A stretch of DNA of 14,499 bases from an uncultured Ruminococcus sp. (GTDB taxonomy: Bacteria > Bacillota > Clostridia > Oscillospirales > Acutalibacteraceae). Each line of letters begins with the position of its first letter. Position 1 is the first letter of the stretch. The stretch is from the NCBI GenBank assembly GCA_902773045.1, contig CACYDE010000362.1, forward strand, positions 1-14,499, given 5' to 3'. Position numbers and translations under genes: made by a program. This document shows positions 1 to 6,855 of this stretch, in pieces. Under the pieces are notes generated by a model, which made no database searches, was not told where the DNA came from, and worked only from the letters and a program-made list of their open reading frames with translations.

Positions 1-88
1 ATACGTCAGTATTCCTGCGGTCGTTTTATGCACTCTGACGAAAAAATCTACTGCGCATCTTCGGCACAATCTCTGTGCGGTATTGCCC
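1..88. repeat. Dispersed hairpin-repeat family, partial copy at window edge
   Basis: This stretch is clearly homologous to 3805-3891. Both contain the segment CTGCGCATCTTCGGCACAAT followed by CTCTGT(G/T)CGGTATTGCC, and similarity continues upstream through TACGTCA, TATTCC and TTTTATG with one small length difference. The 3805-3891 copy is the right arm of a long hairpin element (3690-3893), so this is probably the right arm of a second element whose left arm lies before base 1. There is no coding potential of note. I recall similar repeats in Ruminococcus intergenic regions, but that is memory and not a search. Confidence 0.75.
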
Positions 89-160
89 TAAGCATAAATT
101 GAAAATTTATTTCTTCACAGTTCCTAAATGTTTCTTTGTTGCCTTAATGAAAATTACTGT

Positions 161-203
161 AAAAATAAAAACGGCTCAAACCCAAAGTTTAAGCCGTTTT
201 TAT
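161..203 (-). terminator. Rho-independent terminator of tRNA-Thr (bidirectional shape)
   Basis: On the minus strand, directly after the tRNA CCA end, an inverted repeat pairs AAAAACGGCT with AGCCGTTTTT. The stem extends through AAAC/GTTT around a short loop and is followed by TTTTTATTTTT. The arms sit at 161-180 and 187-203. Because both flanks are A/T runs it could also stop rightward transcripts. Confidence 0.85.
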
Positions 204-279
204 TGGAGCTGGTAATCGGACTCGAACCGATGACCTGCGCATTACGAATGCGCTGCTCTACCAACTGAGCTACACCAGC
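204..279 (-). tRNA. tRNA-Thr (anticodon CGT)
   Basis: The gene decodes ACG codons as threonine. Read on the minus strand it is a complete 76-nt cloverleaf. The acceptor stem GCTGGTG pairs with TACCAGC (one G-T pair at position 7). The D arm is GCTCAGTTGGTAGAGC. The anticodon stem GCGCA/TGCGC encloses loop TTCGTAA with anticodon CGT. The T loop GGTTCGAGTCC is canonical, the discriminator base is T, and the CCA end is encoded. It stands alone with its own promoter and terminator and is not part of a tRNA cluster. Confidence 0.96.
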
Positions 280-293
280 AATCAACGTTACTT

Positions 294-322
294 ATTATAC
301 TACGTTTTCTTGTCGGTGTCAA
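294..322 (-). promoter_or_regulatory. Consensus sigma-A promoter for tRNA-Thr
   Basis: On the minus strand TTGACA (317-322) and TATAAT (294-299) are separated by exactly 17 bases, a perfect vegetative consensus. The predicted start near 287 lies about 8 bases before the mature tRNA 5' end, as expected for a short-leader stable RNA gene. The promoter sits just beyond the queA stop codon, so tRNA and queA are separate units. Confidence 0.9.
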
Positions 323-336
323 GAGTTTTTTGAATT

Positions 337-1362
337 TTATTTTATAAGCATAGCGTCTCCGAAACTGAAAAATCTGTATTTCTCGCCGACTGCCGCTTTA
401 TAAGCATTCATAATGTTGTCATACCCTGCGAATGCGCTCACAAGCATGATAAGAGTACTTTCGGGAAGATGGAAGTTTGTGATAAGCCCGTCAAGAACTT
501 TAAATTCATAGGGGGGATAGATGAAAATATCAGTCCATCCCTCGCATGCCCGGACTTCTCCGTATTCCTTTGCGGCTGCTTCAATCGTCCGACAGCTTGT
601 TGTTCCGACCGAGATCACCCGTCCGCCGGAGGCTTTCGTTTCTTTGATGAGTGCTGCCGTTTCTTCGGGGATCTCATAGTGTTCACTGTGCATTTTGTGC
701 TTCGTAACATCGTCGACCTTGACCGGGCGGAATGTTCCCAGTCCGACATGAAGCGTAACATAACCGATCTTTACGCCTTGGCTGCGAAGCTTTTCAAGAA
801 GCTCTTCGGTGAAGTGAAGCCCTGCGGTCGGAGCGGCTGCCGAGCCAAGCTCACGGCTGTAAACAGTCTGATAGCGTTCTTTATCATCAAGCTTTGAGGT
901 GATGTAGGGAGGAAGCGGCATTTCACCGAGCTTGTCGAGGGTGGCGAAAAAATTGTCCTCACAGAAAAATTCAACGACTCTGTTTCCGTCTTCAAGAACT
1001 TCGAGAACTTTACATGTCATTATTCCGTCGCCGAAAGTAAATTCCGAGCCGACCTTTGCTTTTTTTCCGGGTCCCGCAAGACATTCCCAAACCTTCTGGG
1101 ATCGCTGAGTCAGAAGAAGGAACTCAACTTTTGCTCCCGTATCCTTTTTTATTCCGTAAATTCTCGCCGGAAGAACTCGCGAGTCATTGACGATCAGACA
1201 GTCTCCCTCGCGGAGATATTCCGTGATCTCGAAAAAATGTTTATGTTCGATCTCTCCGCTTTGACGGTCAAGAACAAGAAGGCGTGATGTGTCCCGCTTT
1301 TCAAGGGGAGTCTGAGCAATAAGCTCTTTCGGAAGATCATAATAGTAATCGCTTGTTTTCAT
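337..1362 (-). CDS. queA: S-adenosylmethionine:tRNA ribosyltransferase-isomerase
   Basis: QueA is the cytoplasmic enzyme that transfers and isomerises the ribosyl moiety of S-adenosylmethionine onto 7-aminomethyl-7-deazaguanine at the wobble position of GUN-anticodon tRNAs (Asp, Asn, His, Tyr), giving epoxyqueuosine. The 341-residue product has the normal full length for the family. It shows the family N-terminus (YYYDLPKELIAQTP, residues 6-19), VNDSRVLPARI near 58-69, the signature AAPTAGLHFT at 176-185, VGTTSCRT near 253, and NFHLPESTL near the C-terminus. The ATG at 1360-1362 is preceded by GAAAGGA 11 bases upstream. No other queuosine gene (tgt, queG) is adjacent. It diverges from asd; a minus-strand TATAAT at 1466-1471 could be its -10, but I see no good -35 partner. 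Confidence 0.97.
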   Translation of the reverse strand: MKTSDYYYDLPKELIAQTPLEKRDTSRLLVLDRQSGEIEHKHFFEITEYLREGDCLIVNDSRVLPARIYGIKKDTGAKVEFLLLTQRSQKVWECLAGPGKKAKVGSEFTFGDGIMTCKVLEVLEDGNRVVEFFCEDNFFATLDKLGEMPLPPYITSKLDDKERYQTVYSRELGSAAAPTAGLHFTEELLEKLRSQGVKIGYVTLHVGLGTFRPVKVDDVTKHKMHSEHYEIPEETAALIKETKASGGRVISVGTTSCRTIEAAAKEYGEVRACEGWTDIFIYPPYEFKVLDGLITNFHLPESTLIMLVSAFAGYDNIMNAYKAAVGEKYRFFSFGDAMLIK

Positions 1363-1439
1363 AAATCAGCAAATCCTTTCATTTTCGAAAAAAATTCATT
1401 CAAAAACCGCAAAAATTTACGGAATGTATCAATTAGCGT

Positions 1440-1468
1440 TTGACAACATATAATAATAATGTTATATT
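1440..1468 (+). promoter_or_regulatory. Sigma-A promoter for asd
   Basis: TTGACA (1440-1445), a 17-base spacer and TATATT (1463-1468) form a near-consensus promoter pointing at asd. The predicted start is near 1475, giving an untranslated leader of about 170 bases, long enough to hold a regulatory RNA structure. Confidence 0.8.
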
Positions 1469-1499
1469 ATAGGGTAGAAGTTTCTTTTTTACTTGAATC

Positions 1500-1584
1500 G
1501 TGTAATATTGGTTCGGTAACAGAAACTGTTATCTATAGTTTTAAAGTCCCTGTTACATAATTGTACCGATATTTTATTTTACAC
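1500..1584 (+). promoter_or_regulatory. Unidentified structured leader upstream of asd
   Basis: Within the asd leader, GTAACAG (1516-1522) can pair with CTGTTAC (1550-1556). Outside it AATATTGGT (1504-1512) can pair with ACCGATATT (1565-1573), allowing one U-G pair. GTGTAA (1500-1505) can pair with TTACAC (1579-1584). These nested complementarities enclose the small hairpin AACAG/CTGTT. I do not recognise a lysine riboswitch, SAM riboswitch or T-box in it, and no run of T follows that would make a clear attenuator. It may be a novel leader, a protein-binding hairpin or a degenerate inverted-repeat element. Confidence 0.4.
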
Positions 1585-1646
1585 ATTTTTTAAAATAAAG
1601 TCAATACAGTTCTGTTTGGTGGATAAAGAAAGGATTGATTATAACA

Positions 1647-2723
1647 ATGAAGCAGTACAAGGTAGGTATCATCGGAGCAACGGGTATGGTAGGTCAGAGA
1701 TTTGCGACCCTTCTCGATAATCACCCTTGGTTCAATGTGACTGTTCTTGCCGCAAGCGCAAGAAGCGCAGGAAAGACGTATGAGGAAGCAGCAGGCGGAA
1801 GATGGGCTTTGCAGGCTCCGATGCCGGAATCAATGAAGAAGATGGTCATCGTTGACGCGGCCGATGTCGAGAATGTCGCTTCTCAGGTCGATTTCGTTTT
1901 CTGTGCGGTTGACATGAAAAAGGAAGAGATCAAGGCTCTCGAAGAAGCTTATGCAAAAGCAGAATGCCCTGTCGTTTCAAATAATTCCGCTAACCGCTTC
2001 ACTCCCGATGTTCCTATGATAATTCCCGAGATCAACGATCAGCACCTTGAGATCATCGAGTCTCAGAAGAAACGTCTCGGAACGAAGAGAGGCTTCATAG
2101 CAGTTAAGTCAAACTGTTCTCTCCAGAGCTATGTCCCCGCAATAAATCCGCTCATGGATCTCGGAGTCACAAAGGTTCTTGCATGCACATATCAGGCTAT
2201 TTCCGGCGCAGGAAAGACTTTTGAGCGCTGGCCTGAGATGGTGGACAACGTAATTCCTTACATCGGAGGAGAGGAAGAGAAGAGCGAAAAAGAACCGCTC
2301 AAGATCTGGGGTACGATTGAAGACGGCGAGATCAAGTCGGCTTCAACTCCTTCGATCACTGCTCAGTGCATCCGTGTTCCCGTAAGCGACGGTCACACAG
2401 CAGCTGTTTTCGTTTCATTTGACAAGAAGGTTTCTCTTGATGAGATCATTGAGCGTTGGAACAACTACAGCGGCGAGCCTCAGAGGCTTGATCTCCCGAG
2501 CGCTCCGAAGCAGTTCCTTCACTACTTCACAGAGAATGACAGACCTCAGATCAAATCCGAAAGAAATCTTGAGGGCGGTATGGCTGTTTCCATCGGCAGA
2601 CTCAGAGAGGATACACAATACGACATCAAGTTTGTCTGCATGTCTCACAACACCCTCAGAGGCGCAGCAGGCGGCGCTGTTCTTCTTGCAGAGCTTCTTG
2701 CGGCAAAGGGATACTTTGACTGA
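1647..2723 (+). CDS. asd: Aspartate-semialdehyde dehydrogenase
   Basis: Asd reduces L-aspartyl-4-phosphate to L-aspartate-4-semialdehyde with NADPH, the branch point to lysine/diaminopimelate, threonine and methionine. The 358-residue protein belongs to the branch first known from archaea and fungi rather than the E. coli type. It has an N-terminal Rossmann motif GIIGATGMVGQRF (residues 7-19), SNNSANR at 111-117, the catalytic cysteine C157 in VKSNCSLQ, and the active-site histidine H250 in SDGHTAAVF. I chose ATG 1647 because AAAGGA lies 12 bases before it. An in-frame TTG at 1635 directly abuts that ribosome binding site and cannot use it. dapB follows after a terminator-like hairpin. The long leader upstream suggests regulation. 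Confidence 0.96.
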   Translation: MKQYKVGIIGATGMVGQRFATLLDNHPWFNVTVLAASARSAGKTYEEAAGGRWALQAPMPESMKKMVIVDAADVENVASQVDFVFCAVDMKKEEIKALEEAYAKAECPVVSNNSANRFTPDVPMIIPEINDQHLEIIESQKKRLGTKRGFIAVKSNCSLQSYVPAINPLMDLGVTKVLACTYQAISGAGKTFERWPEMVDNVIPYIGGEEEKSEKEPLKIWGTIEDGEIKSASTPSITAQCIRVPVSDGHTAAVFVSFDKKVSLDEIIERWNNYSGEPQRLDLPSAPKQFLHYFTENDRPQIKSERNLEGGMAVSIGRLREDTQYDIKFVCMSHNTLRGAAGGAVLLAELLAAKGYFD

Positions 2724-2790
2724 TCTGTCATCAAAAATTTACGCACTTGTTGTTTGATTCTTGAAAAAGAATTAATGATTTGACATTATG

Positions 2791-2836
2791 AGACGGCAAG
2801 TATTATTGAGAAATAATATTATGCCGTCTTTGGTTT
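2791..2836 (+). terminator. Terminator-like hairpin between asd and dapB
   Basis: AGACGGCA (2791-2798) pairs perfectly with TGCCGTCT (2822-2829). Inside it AAT(A)ATT-rich segments extend the stem around GAGA. The tail is TTTGGTTT, weaker than an ideal U tract, so termination may be partial and dapB could receive read-through from asd. A TATAAT lies just downstream at 2842-2847 without an obvious -35. Confidence 0.7.
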
Positions 2837-2886
2837 ATCTTTATAATGTGAAAATAAACAAAAATTAAAATAAAGGAGTTAAAAAT

Positions 2887-3648
2887 ATGATAAATATCCT
2901 TATGTCGGGCTGCAACGGAAGAATGGGTCAGGTTATCTCGTCATCTGTGAAGGAGCGTGACGATGTGACTATTACTTGTGGCGTTGATATTTTTGACGGG
3001 TTGAAAAACGATTATATTGTTTACCCGGATTTTTCGAATATTGCCGAGCCGGTTGACGTAATCATAGATTTTTCCAATCCTTCGGCATTGAACGGACTTT
3101 TGGAGTACGCTTTGAAAAACGAAATTCCGTGTGTTCTTTGCGCTACGGGCTACAGCGACGAGCAGATAGCGGCTGTCAATAAAGCTGCCGAAAAAATCGC
3201 TGTTTTCCGTTCGGGAAATATGTCTCTCGGAATCAATCTTCTCATTGAGATCTCAAAAATGGCGGCTAAGGTTTTCGGCAGTGATTTTGACATTGAGATC
3301 GTTGAGAAGCACCACAATAAGAAAATCGACGCACCCTCTGGAACTGCGCTTATGATCGCCGATGAGATATCGGGCGTTATGGATATCGAGCCCGAGTACG
3401 TTTATGACAGACACAGCGTCAGAAAGAAGCGTGACAAAAAGGAGATCGGAATCAGCAGCGTCCGCGGCGGAACGATAGTCGGAGAGCATGACGTTATCTT
3501 CGCGGGCGACAACGAAGTTATCACTATCTCTCATCAGGCACAGTCGAGAAGCCTTTTCGCGATCGGCGCGATCAATGCGGCTGTTTTTCTTGCGGATAAG
3601 GCCGCAGGCAACTATAATATGTCCGACTTGCTGAAATCAAGATATTGA
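2887..3648 (+). CDS. dapB: 4-hydroxy-tetrahydrodipicolinate reductase
   Basis: DapB reduces (4-hydroxy)tetrahydrodipicolinate in the diaminopimelate/lysine pathway, supplying peptidoglycan and protein synthesis in the cytosol. The 253-residue protein has the dinucleotide-binding loop GCNGRMG (residues 8-14), an acidic D34 at the end of the second strand suggesting NADH use, and the substrate motif EKHHNKKIDAPSGTA (140-154). In that motif H142 and K146 match the E. coli catalytic His159 and Lys163. It is about 20 residues shorter than the E. coli enzyme because of a shorter segment after residue 34, as in many Clostridia. AAAGGAG stands 9 bases before the ATG. Its upstream partner gene dapA is not between asd and dapB, unlike in many Firmicutes. 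Confidence 0.96.
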   Translation: MINILMSGCNGRMGQVISSSVKERDDVTITCGVDIFDGLKNDYIVYPDFSNIAEPVDVIIDFSNPSALNGLLEYALKNEIPCVLCATGYSDEQIAAVNKAAEKIAVFRSGNMSLGINLLIEISKMAAKVFGSDFDIEIVEKHHNKKIDAPSGTALMIADEISGVMDIEPEYVYDRHSVRKKRDKKEIGISSVRGGTIVGEHDVIFAGDNEVITISHQAQSRSLFAIGAINAAVFLADKAAGNYNMSDLLKSRY

Positions 3649-3689
3649 TTTTCCGCAGCGATTTCATAAGCTGACTCGATGTAATAATT

Positions 3690-3893
3690 AAGGCAACATC
3701 CGTACAAAGATCGTTTGACGGTTTTGTATCGAATATGCTTGATTTTTTCCGTCATAGTACACAAAAGAACCTTGAAATACGCCCATCGGCGCGTGCCATT
3801 GGGGTACGTCATTATTCCCGCGATGCTTTTATGTACTCTTTTGATAAAAATATACTGCGCATCTTCGGCACAATCTCTGTTCGGTATTGCCTA
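3690..3893. repeat. Long-hairpin intergenic element (~204 bp), MITE-like
   Basis: The left arm from AAGGCAACATCCGTACAAAGAT (split here as AAGGCAA, CCGTACAAAGAT) reappears inverted in the right arm, which ends AATCTCTGTTCGGTATTGCC. Further matches include GATTTTT(T)CCGTCA and AGTACA(C/T)AAAAG. The arms meet at an apex CCCA-TCGGC/GCGT/GCCATTGGG at about 3782-3804. The right arm (3805-3891) matches 1-88, so this is a multi-copy family. It encodes no convincing protein. A transposon-derived palindrome is likely; I see no flanking target duplication. Confidence 0.7.
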
Positions 3894-3897
3894 AAAT

Positions 3898-4018
3898 AAA
3901 TCGCAATTTGGCGGCGAGCGCCGCCGGGCGATACGAGAAGGTAGTTTCCGAAATACTTTACATCACGCACCAGATCGATAGTTCTTTTTTATATTCATAA
4001 AATCGGAATTTGGCGGCG
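3898..4018. repeat. Short direct repeat, two copies of AAATCG(C/G)AATTTGGCGGCG
   Basis: The 19-base unit occurs at 3898-3916 and 4000-4018 with one mismatch. A partial third form (GAATTTGGCG) lies near 4335. In the first copy it runs into the strong palindrome GGCGGC-GAGC-GCCGCC (3910-3925). Its role is unknown; it may be a scar of small mobile repeats. Confidence 0.55.
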
Positions 4019-4038
4019 CTCGGTGACAAGTATTGATT

Positions 4039-4245
4039 TATGAACATAATCACTTAAGAAAACATGACGTTAAAACACAGAGGTTCGGGGACGCAGTCCC
4101 TGATAGGCGTGGGCGAAGCCCACAGCCTAAAAAGCCCCCTTTTCCTTGAGGGAAAGGGGGGGCTGGGGGTATGGGTGACGACAATGCAGTAAAATAGAAC
4201 CAAATGTTTGGATCGATAGGAAAAATGCTTAAATTGTGTACATAG
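4039..4245. mobile_element. Three-hairpin MITE-like element, degenerate copy 1
   Basis: The core at 4082-4180 is homologous to 4534-4626, beginning GGTTCGGGG and ending GGGGGTATGGGTGACG. It holds three palindromes: GGGAC/GTCCC (4088-4100), GTGGGC/GCCCAC (4109-4123) and a C-rich/G-rich stem around CTTGAG (4133-4163). The similarity continues past the core (AATAGAACCAAATGTTTGGATCGATAGG against AATAAAACCATAGCTTTGGATGGACAGG, aligned in pieces). Its ends, with TTAAG at 4054-4058 and CTTAA at 4228-4232, are an eroded version of the inverted ends of copy 2, and no target duplication is visible. It is probably an older insertion. Confidence 0.65.
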
Positions 4246-4485
4246 AACAGAAACACTATCGGTCGGGTTCGTGAAGTCTTGTATCTCGGAAACTATCTGT
4301 ACGTATAGCCTGTCGCCGTTCGGCGACAAATTTGAATTTGGCGTAATTCTTTATCTAACGGGAAATCCGACTTCGGCATTAACAGTTATGAAACGGTTTT
4401 GAATATTGGGAATTTTTAAAAAACATGGAAAGAAAAATTCGTATGAAGTATGGATTGTAAACGAATAAAAATTAATTTATTTACA

Positions 4486-4703
4486 CTTTTTCAATCACTA
4501 TCCACAACTTAAGAGTAGAGTGAATTTATGCAGGGTTCGGGGCGTAAGCCCCGATAGGCGGCGGGCGAAGCCCGCAACCCTTTAGCCCCCTTTCCCTTGA
4601 GAAAGGGGGTGGGGGTATGGGTGACGTCAATAAATGTTAAATAAAACCATAGCTTTGGATGGACAGGAACAAATCCTTAAGTTGTGGATAGTGCTTTTTC
4701 AAT
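4486..4703. mobile_element. MITE-like insertion with perfect TIRs and 10-bp target duplication
   Basis: CACTATCCACAACTTAAG (4496-4513) is repeated exactly, inverted, at 4676-4693 as an 18-bp terminal inverted repeat. The element is bracketed by the identical 10-mer CTTTTTCAAT at 4486-4495 and 4694-4703, a perfect target-site duplication. The 198-bp body contains GGGGC/GCCCC (4539-4552), GCGGGC/GCCCGC (4561-4575) and CCCCCTTTC/GAAAGGGGG (4586-4609). There is no transposase inside, so it is non-autonomous. The right end is only 28 bases from the ppk start codon, so it must lie in or replace the ppk promoter/leader region. Confidence 0.88.
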
Positions 4704-4721
4704 AGTTCAAGGAGAGTAATT

Positions 4722-6833
4722 ATGGACGATAATTATGTAAAAGGAAAAGGTAAAAAATTCCCATATAACAATCGTCAGTTGAGTTGGATGGATTTTAATT
4801 CCAGAGTCATGGAAGAAGCCTTCGAAAAAGAAAATCCCGTGATGGAAAGAGTAAATTTCCTCTCCATAACAGCCTCAAATCTCGATGAATTCATGATGGT
4901 CAGAGTTGCGGGCGTTATCGATCAGATGGAACACGGAATGAAAACGTCGGATATCTCCGGGTTGACTCCGAAGCAGCAGTACGCAAGATTATCCGCTAAA
5001 ATACACGAGTTTTCTCAGCACCAATACAGCTGTCTGAACAGGTCGATACTTCCCGTTCTTAAAAAGCATGGGATATATCTGAAAAAAGCGGATGAGCTTA
5101 ACGAAGCCCAGAAAAAATATATTGACAAATATTTCGACAAAGTCATTTTTCCGGTTCTGACTCCGATGGCTGTTGACCCAAGCCGTCCGTTTCCGCTTCT
5201 TCTCAACAAAAGTCTTAATCTTGCGATAAGACTGATGAATGACGACAAGGAAACTTTCTTCGCGGTGATGCAGGTTCCGTCGGTTCTTCCGAGGTTCATT
5301 GAGCTTCCTGCGAAAGGTGAGCGGGATTTTATTCTTTTGGAAAGAATAATTATATCACGTCTTGACGAGCTTTTTGAGCTTTTCAGGATCAAGGCTTACT
5401 GTCCGTTCAGGATCACAAGGGATTCCGATCTCGACATCGACGAAGATACGGACAATCTGATGAACGAGATCGAGAAATCAATCAAACAAAGAAGACGCGG
5501 AAAGCCTATCCGCCTTGAAATTTCGGACAAATGCGACAAAAGCCTGAGAAAGTTTCTTATCCAGATGCTGGACGTTGACGAAAGCGAGATCTACGAATGC
5601 CACGGACCTCTTGACCTGACATTCCTTTCGAAATTCGCAAAAATCTCCGGAAGTGAGAAGCTTTCGTTCTCACCGATCAAACCTATCAGTCCTCCGTCCG
5701 ATTTTTACGGCTATGACGATATTTTTCAAGCGATAAGGGAAAGAGACAGGTTCGTTCATCACCCGTATGAGAGCTTTGACTGTGTTTTAAAATTCGTTCA
5801 GGATGCAGCCAAAGACGAGAAAGTTCTTGCGATCAAGCAGACTCTTTATCGTGTGAGCGGCAACTCGCCTATCGTTGCGGCGCTTATCAAGGCTGCGGAA
5901 AACGGTAAACAGGTTACGGTTCTGGTCGAGCTTAAAGCGAGATTTGATGAAGAAAATAATATCCATTGGGCGAAAAAGCTTGAGAAGGCAGGCTGTCATG
6001 TGGTTTACGGACTGAGCGGACTTAAAACTCACTGCAAAATATGTCTTGTTGTGAGAAATGAAGAGGACGGGATCAGGCGTTACCTTCACATGGGTACAGG
6101 AAATTATAATGACAGTACGGCAAGATTCTACACCGATATGGGGCTTTTTACGTGCAAGGAAGAGTATGGTGAAGACGCTTCGTCGCTTTTCAATGTTCTG
6201 ACGGGATACTCTCTGCCTCCCCAGTACAATAAGTTTATAGTTGCTCCTCACGGTATGAGAAAGTTTTTCGAGGATAAAATAAGAAGAGAAATCGAAAATG
6301 CGAAAAAAGGGCTTCCTTCGGGTATAACCGTGAAAATCAATTCGCTTGTTGATCCTTCGATAATCCAGCTCCTCTACGAGGCGTCAAAAGCAAATGTCAG
6401 CGTAAGACTGATTGTCCGCGGAATTTGCTGTCTTATCCCCGGAATCGAAAAGGTGAGCGATAATATTGAGGTTCACAGCATCGTCGGACAGCTTCTTGAA
6501 CACAGCCGAATGTTCAGGTTTGAAAACGGGGGAGAGCCGGAGATGTTTCTTGGGTCTGCCGATTGGATGCAGAGAAATCTTGATCGGCGCGTGGAGCTTG
6601 TTTTTCCCGTTGAAGATGAACAGATCCACAAAAGGTGCGACGATATCATCGAACTGATGTGGAACGACGTTATCAATACAAGGATTCAAACATCTGATAC
6701 TTCTTATCTGATGATCGACAGAAGAGGAAAAAAACATCTTAATTGTCAGACAGAATTTGCGAAGCTGGCAGCGCTGTCACTTAAAGAAAAAGCGCAGCAG
6801 CAAAACGAAGTAAAAAGTAATCAGAGTGAGTAA
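4722..6833 (+). CDS. ppk: Polyphosphate kinase 1
   Basis: PPK1 reversibly polymerises the gamma-phosphate of ATP into inorganic polyphosphate, with an enzyme-phosphohistidine intermediate, usually at the membrane periphery. The 703-residue protein is full length. It has the N-terminal domain starting YNNRQLSWMDFNSRV (15-29), a middle head domain, and two C-terminal phospholipase-D-like domains. These carry H437 in THCKICLVV (equivalent of E. coli His435, the phosphorylated residue) and H594 in LEHSRMFRF (equivalent of His592). HMGTGNYND follows the first histidine. AAGGAGAG lies about 6 bases before the ATG. pfkA begins 22 bases after its stop, so the two are almost certainly co-transcribed. 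The MITE immediately upstream may influence its expression. Confidence 0.97.
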   Translation: MDDNYVKGKGKKFPYNNRQLSWMDFNSRVMEEAFEKENPVMERVNFLSITASNLDEFMMVRVAGVIDQMEHGMKTSDISGLTPKQQYARLSAKIHEFSQHQYSCLNRSILPVLKKHGIYLKKADELNEAQKKYIDKYFDKVIFPVLTPMAVDPSRPFPLLLNKSLNLAIRLMNDDKETFFAVMQVPSVLPRFIELPAKGERDFILLERIIISRLDELFELFRIKAYCPFRITRDSDLDIDEDTDNLMNEIEKSIKQRRRGKPIRLEISDKCDKSLRKFLIQMLDVDESEIYECHGPLDLTFLSKFAKISGSEKLSFSPIKPISPPSDFYGYDDIFQAIRERDRFVHHPYESFDCVLKFVQDAAKDEKVLAIKQTLYRVSGNSPIVAALIKAAENGKQVTVLVELKARFDEENNIHWAKKLEKAGCHVVYGLSGLKTHCKICLVVRNEEDGIRRYLHMGTGNYNDSTARFYTDMGLFTCKEEYGEDASSLFNVLTGYSLPPQYNKFIVAPHGMRKFFEDKIRREIENAKKGLPSGITVKINSLVDPSIIQLLYEASKANVSVRLIVRGICCLIPGIEKVSDNIEVHSIVGQLLEHSRMFRFENGGEPEMFLGSADWMQRNLDRRVELVFPVEDEQIHKRCDDIIELMWNDVINTRIQTSDTSYLMIDRRGKKHLNCQTEFAKLAALSLKEKAQQQNEVKSNQSE

Positions 6834-6855
6834 TACATGAAAGGTGGATTAAACA

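Larger units (their letters stand above)
3649..4721. other. 1.07-kb repeat-rich gene-free region between dapB and ppk
   Basis: Open frames here are short, overlap palindromic repeats and lack ribosome binding sites, so I call no gene. Apart from the elements listed separately, the remaining parts (3649-3689, 3926-3999, 4246-4485) are AT-rich with no recognised signal except the small palindrome CGCCGTTCGGCG near 4312-4323. A weak promoter-like pair TTGTAA (4455-4460), 17 bases, TATTTA (4478-4483) lies just left of the MITE and might once have served ppk. Confidence 0.6.

Noticed and set aside
469..897. 142-codon plus-strand frame inside queA
   Set aside because: Antisense shadow of a well-conserved full-length gene with no promoter or ribosome binding site.
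1475..1634. Lysine riboswitch, SAM riboswitch or T-box in the asd leader
   Set aside because: None of their conserved core sequences is visible, although complementary segments exist.
4050..4329. Minus-strand frames of 68 and 91 codons
   Set aside because: They run through the palindromic repeat core, are proline/glycine-rich because of the C/G runs, and have no ribosome binding site.
3898..4626. CRISPR array in the repeat-rich region before ppk
   Set aside because: Repeat units are few, unequal in length and spacing, and palindromic with transposon-like ends. There is no regular repeat-spacer pattern.
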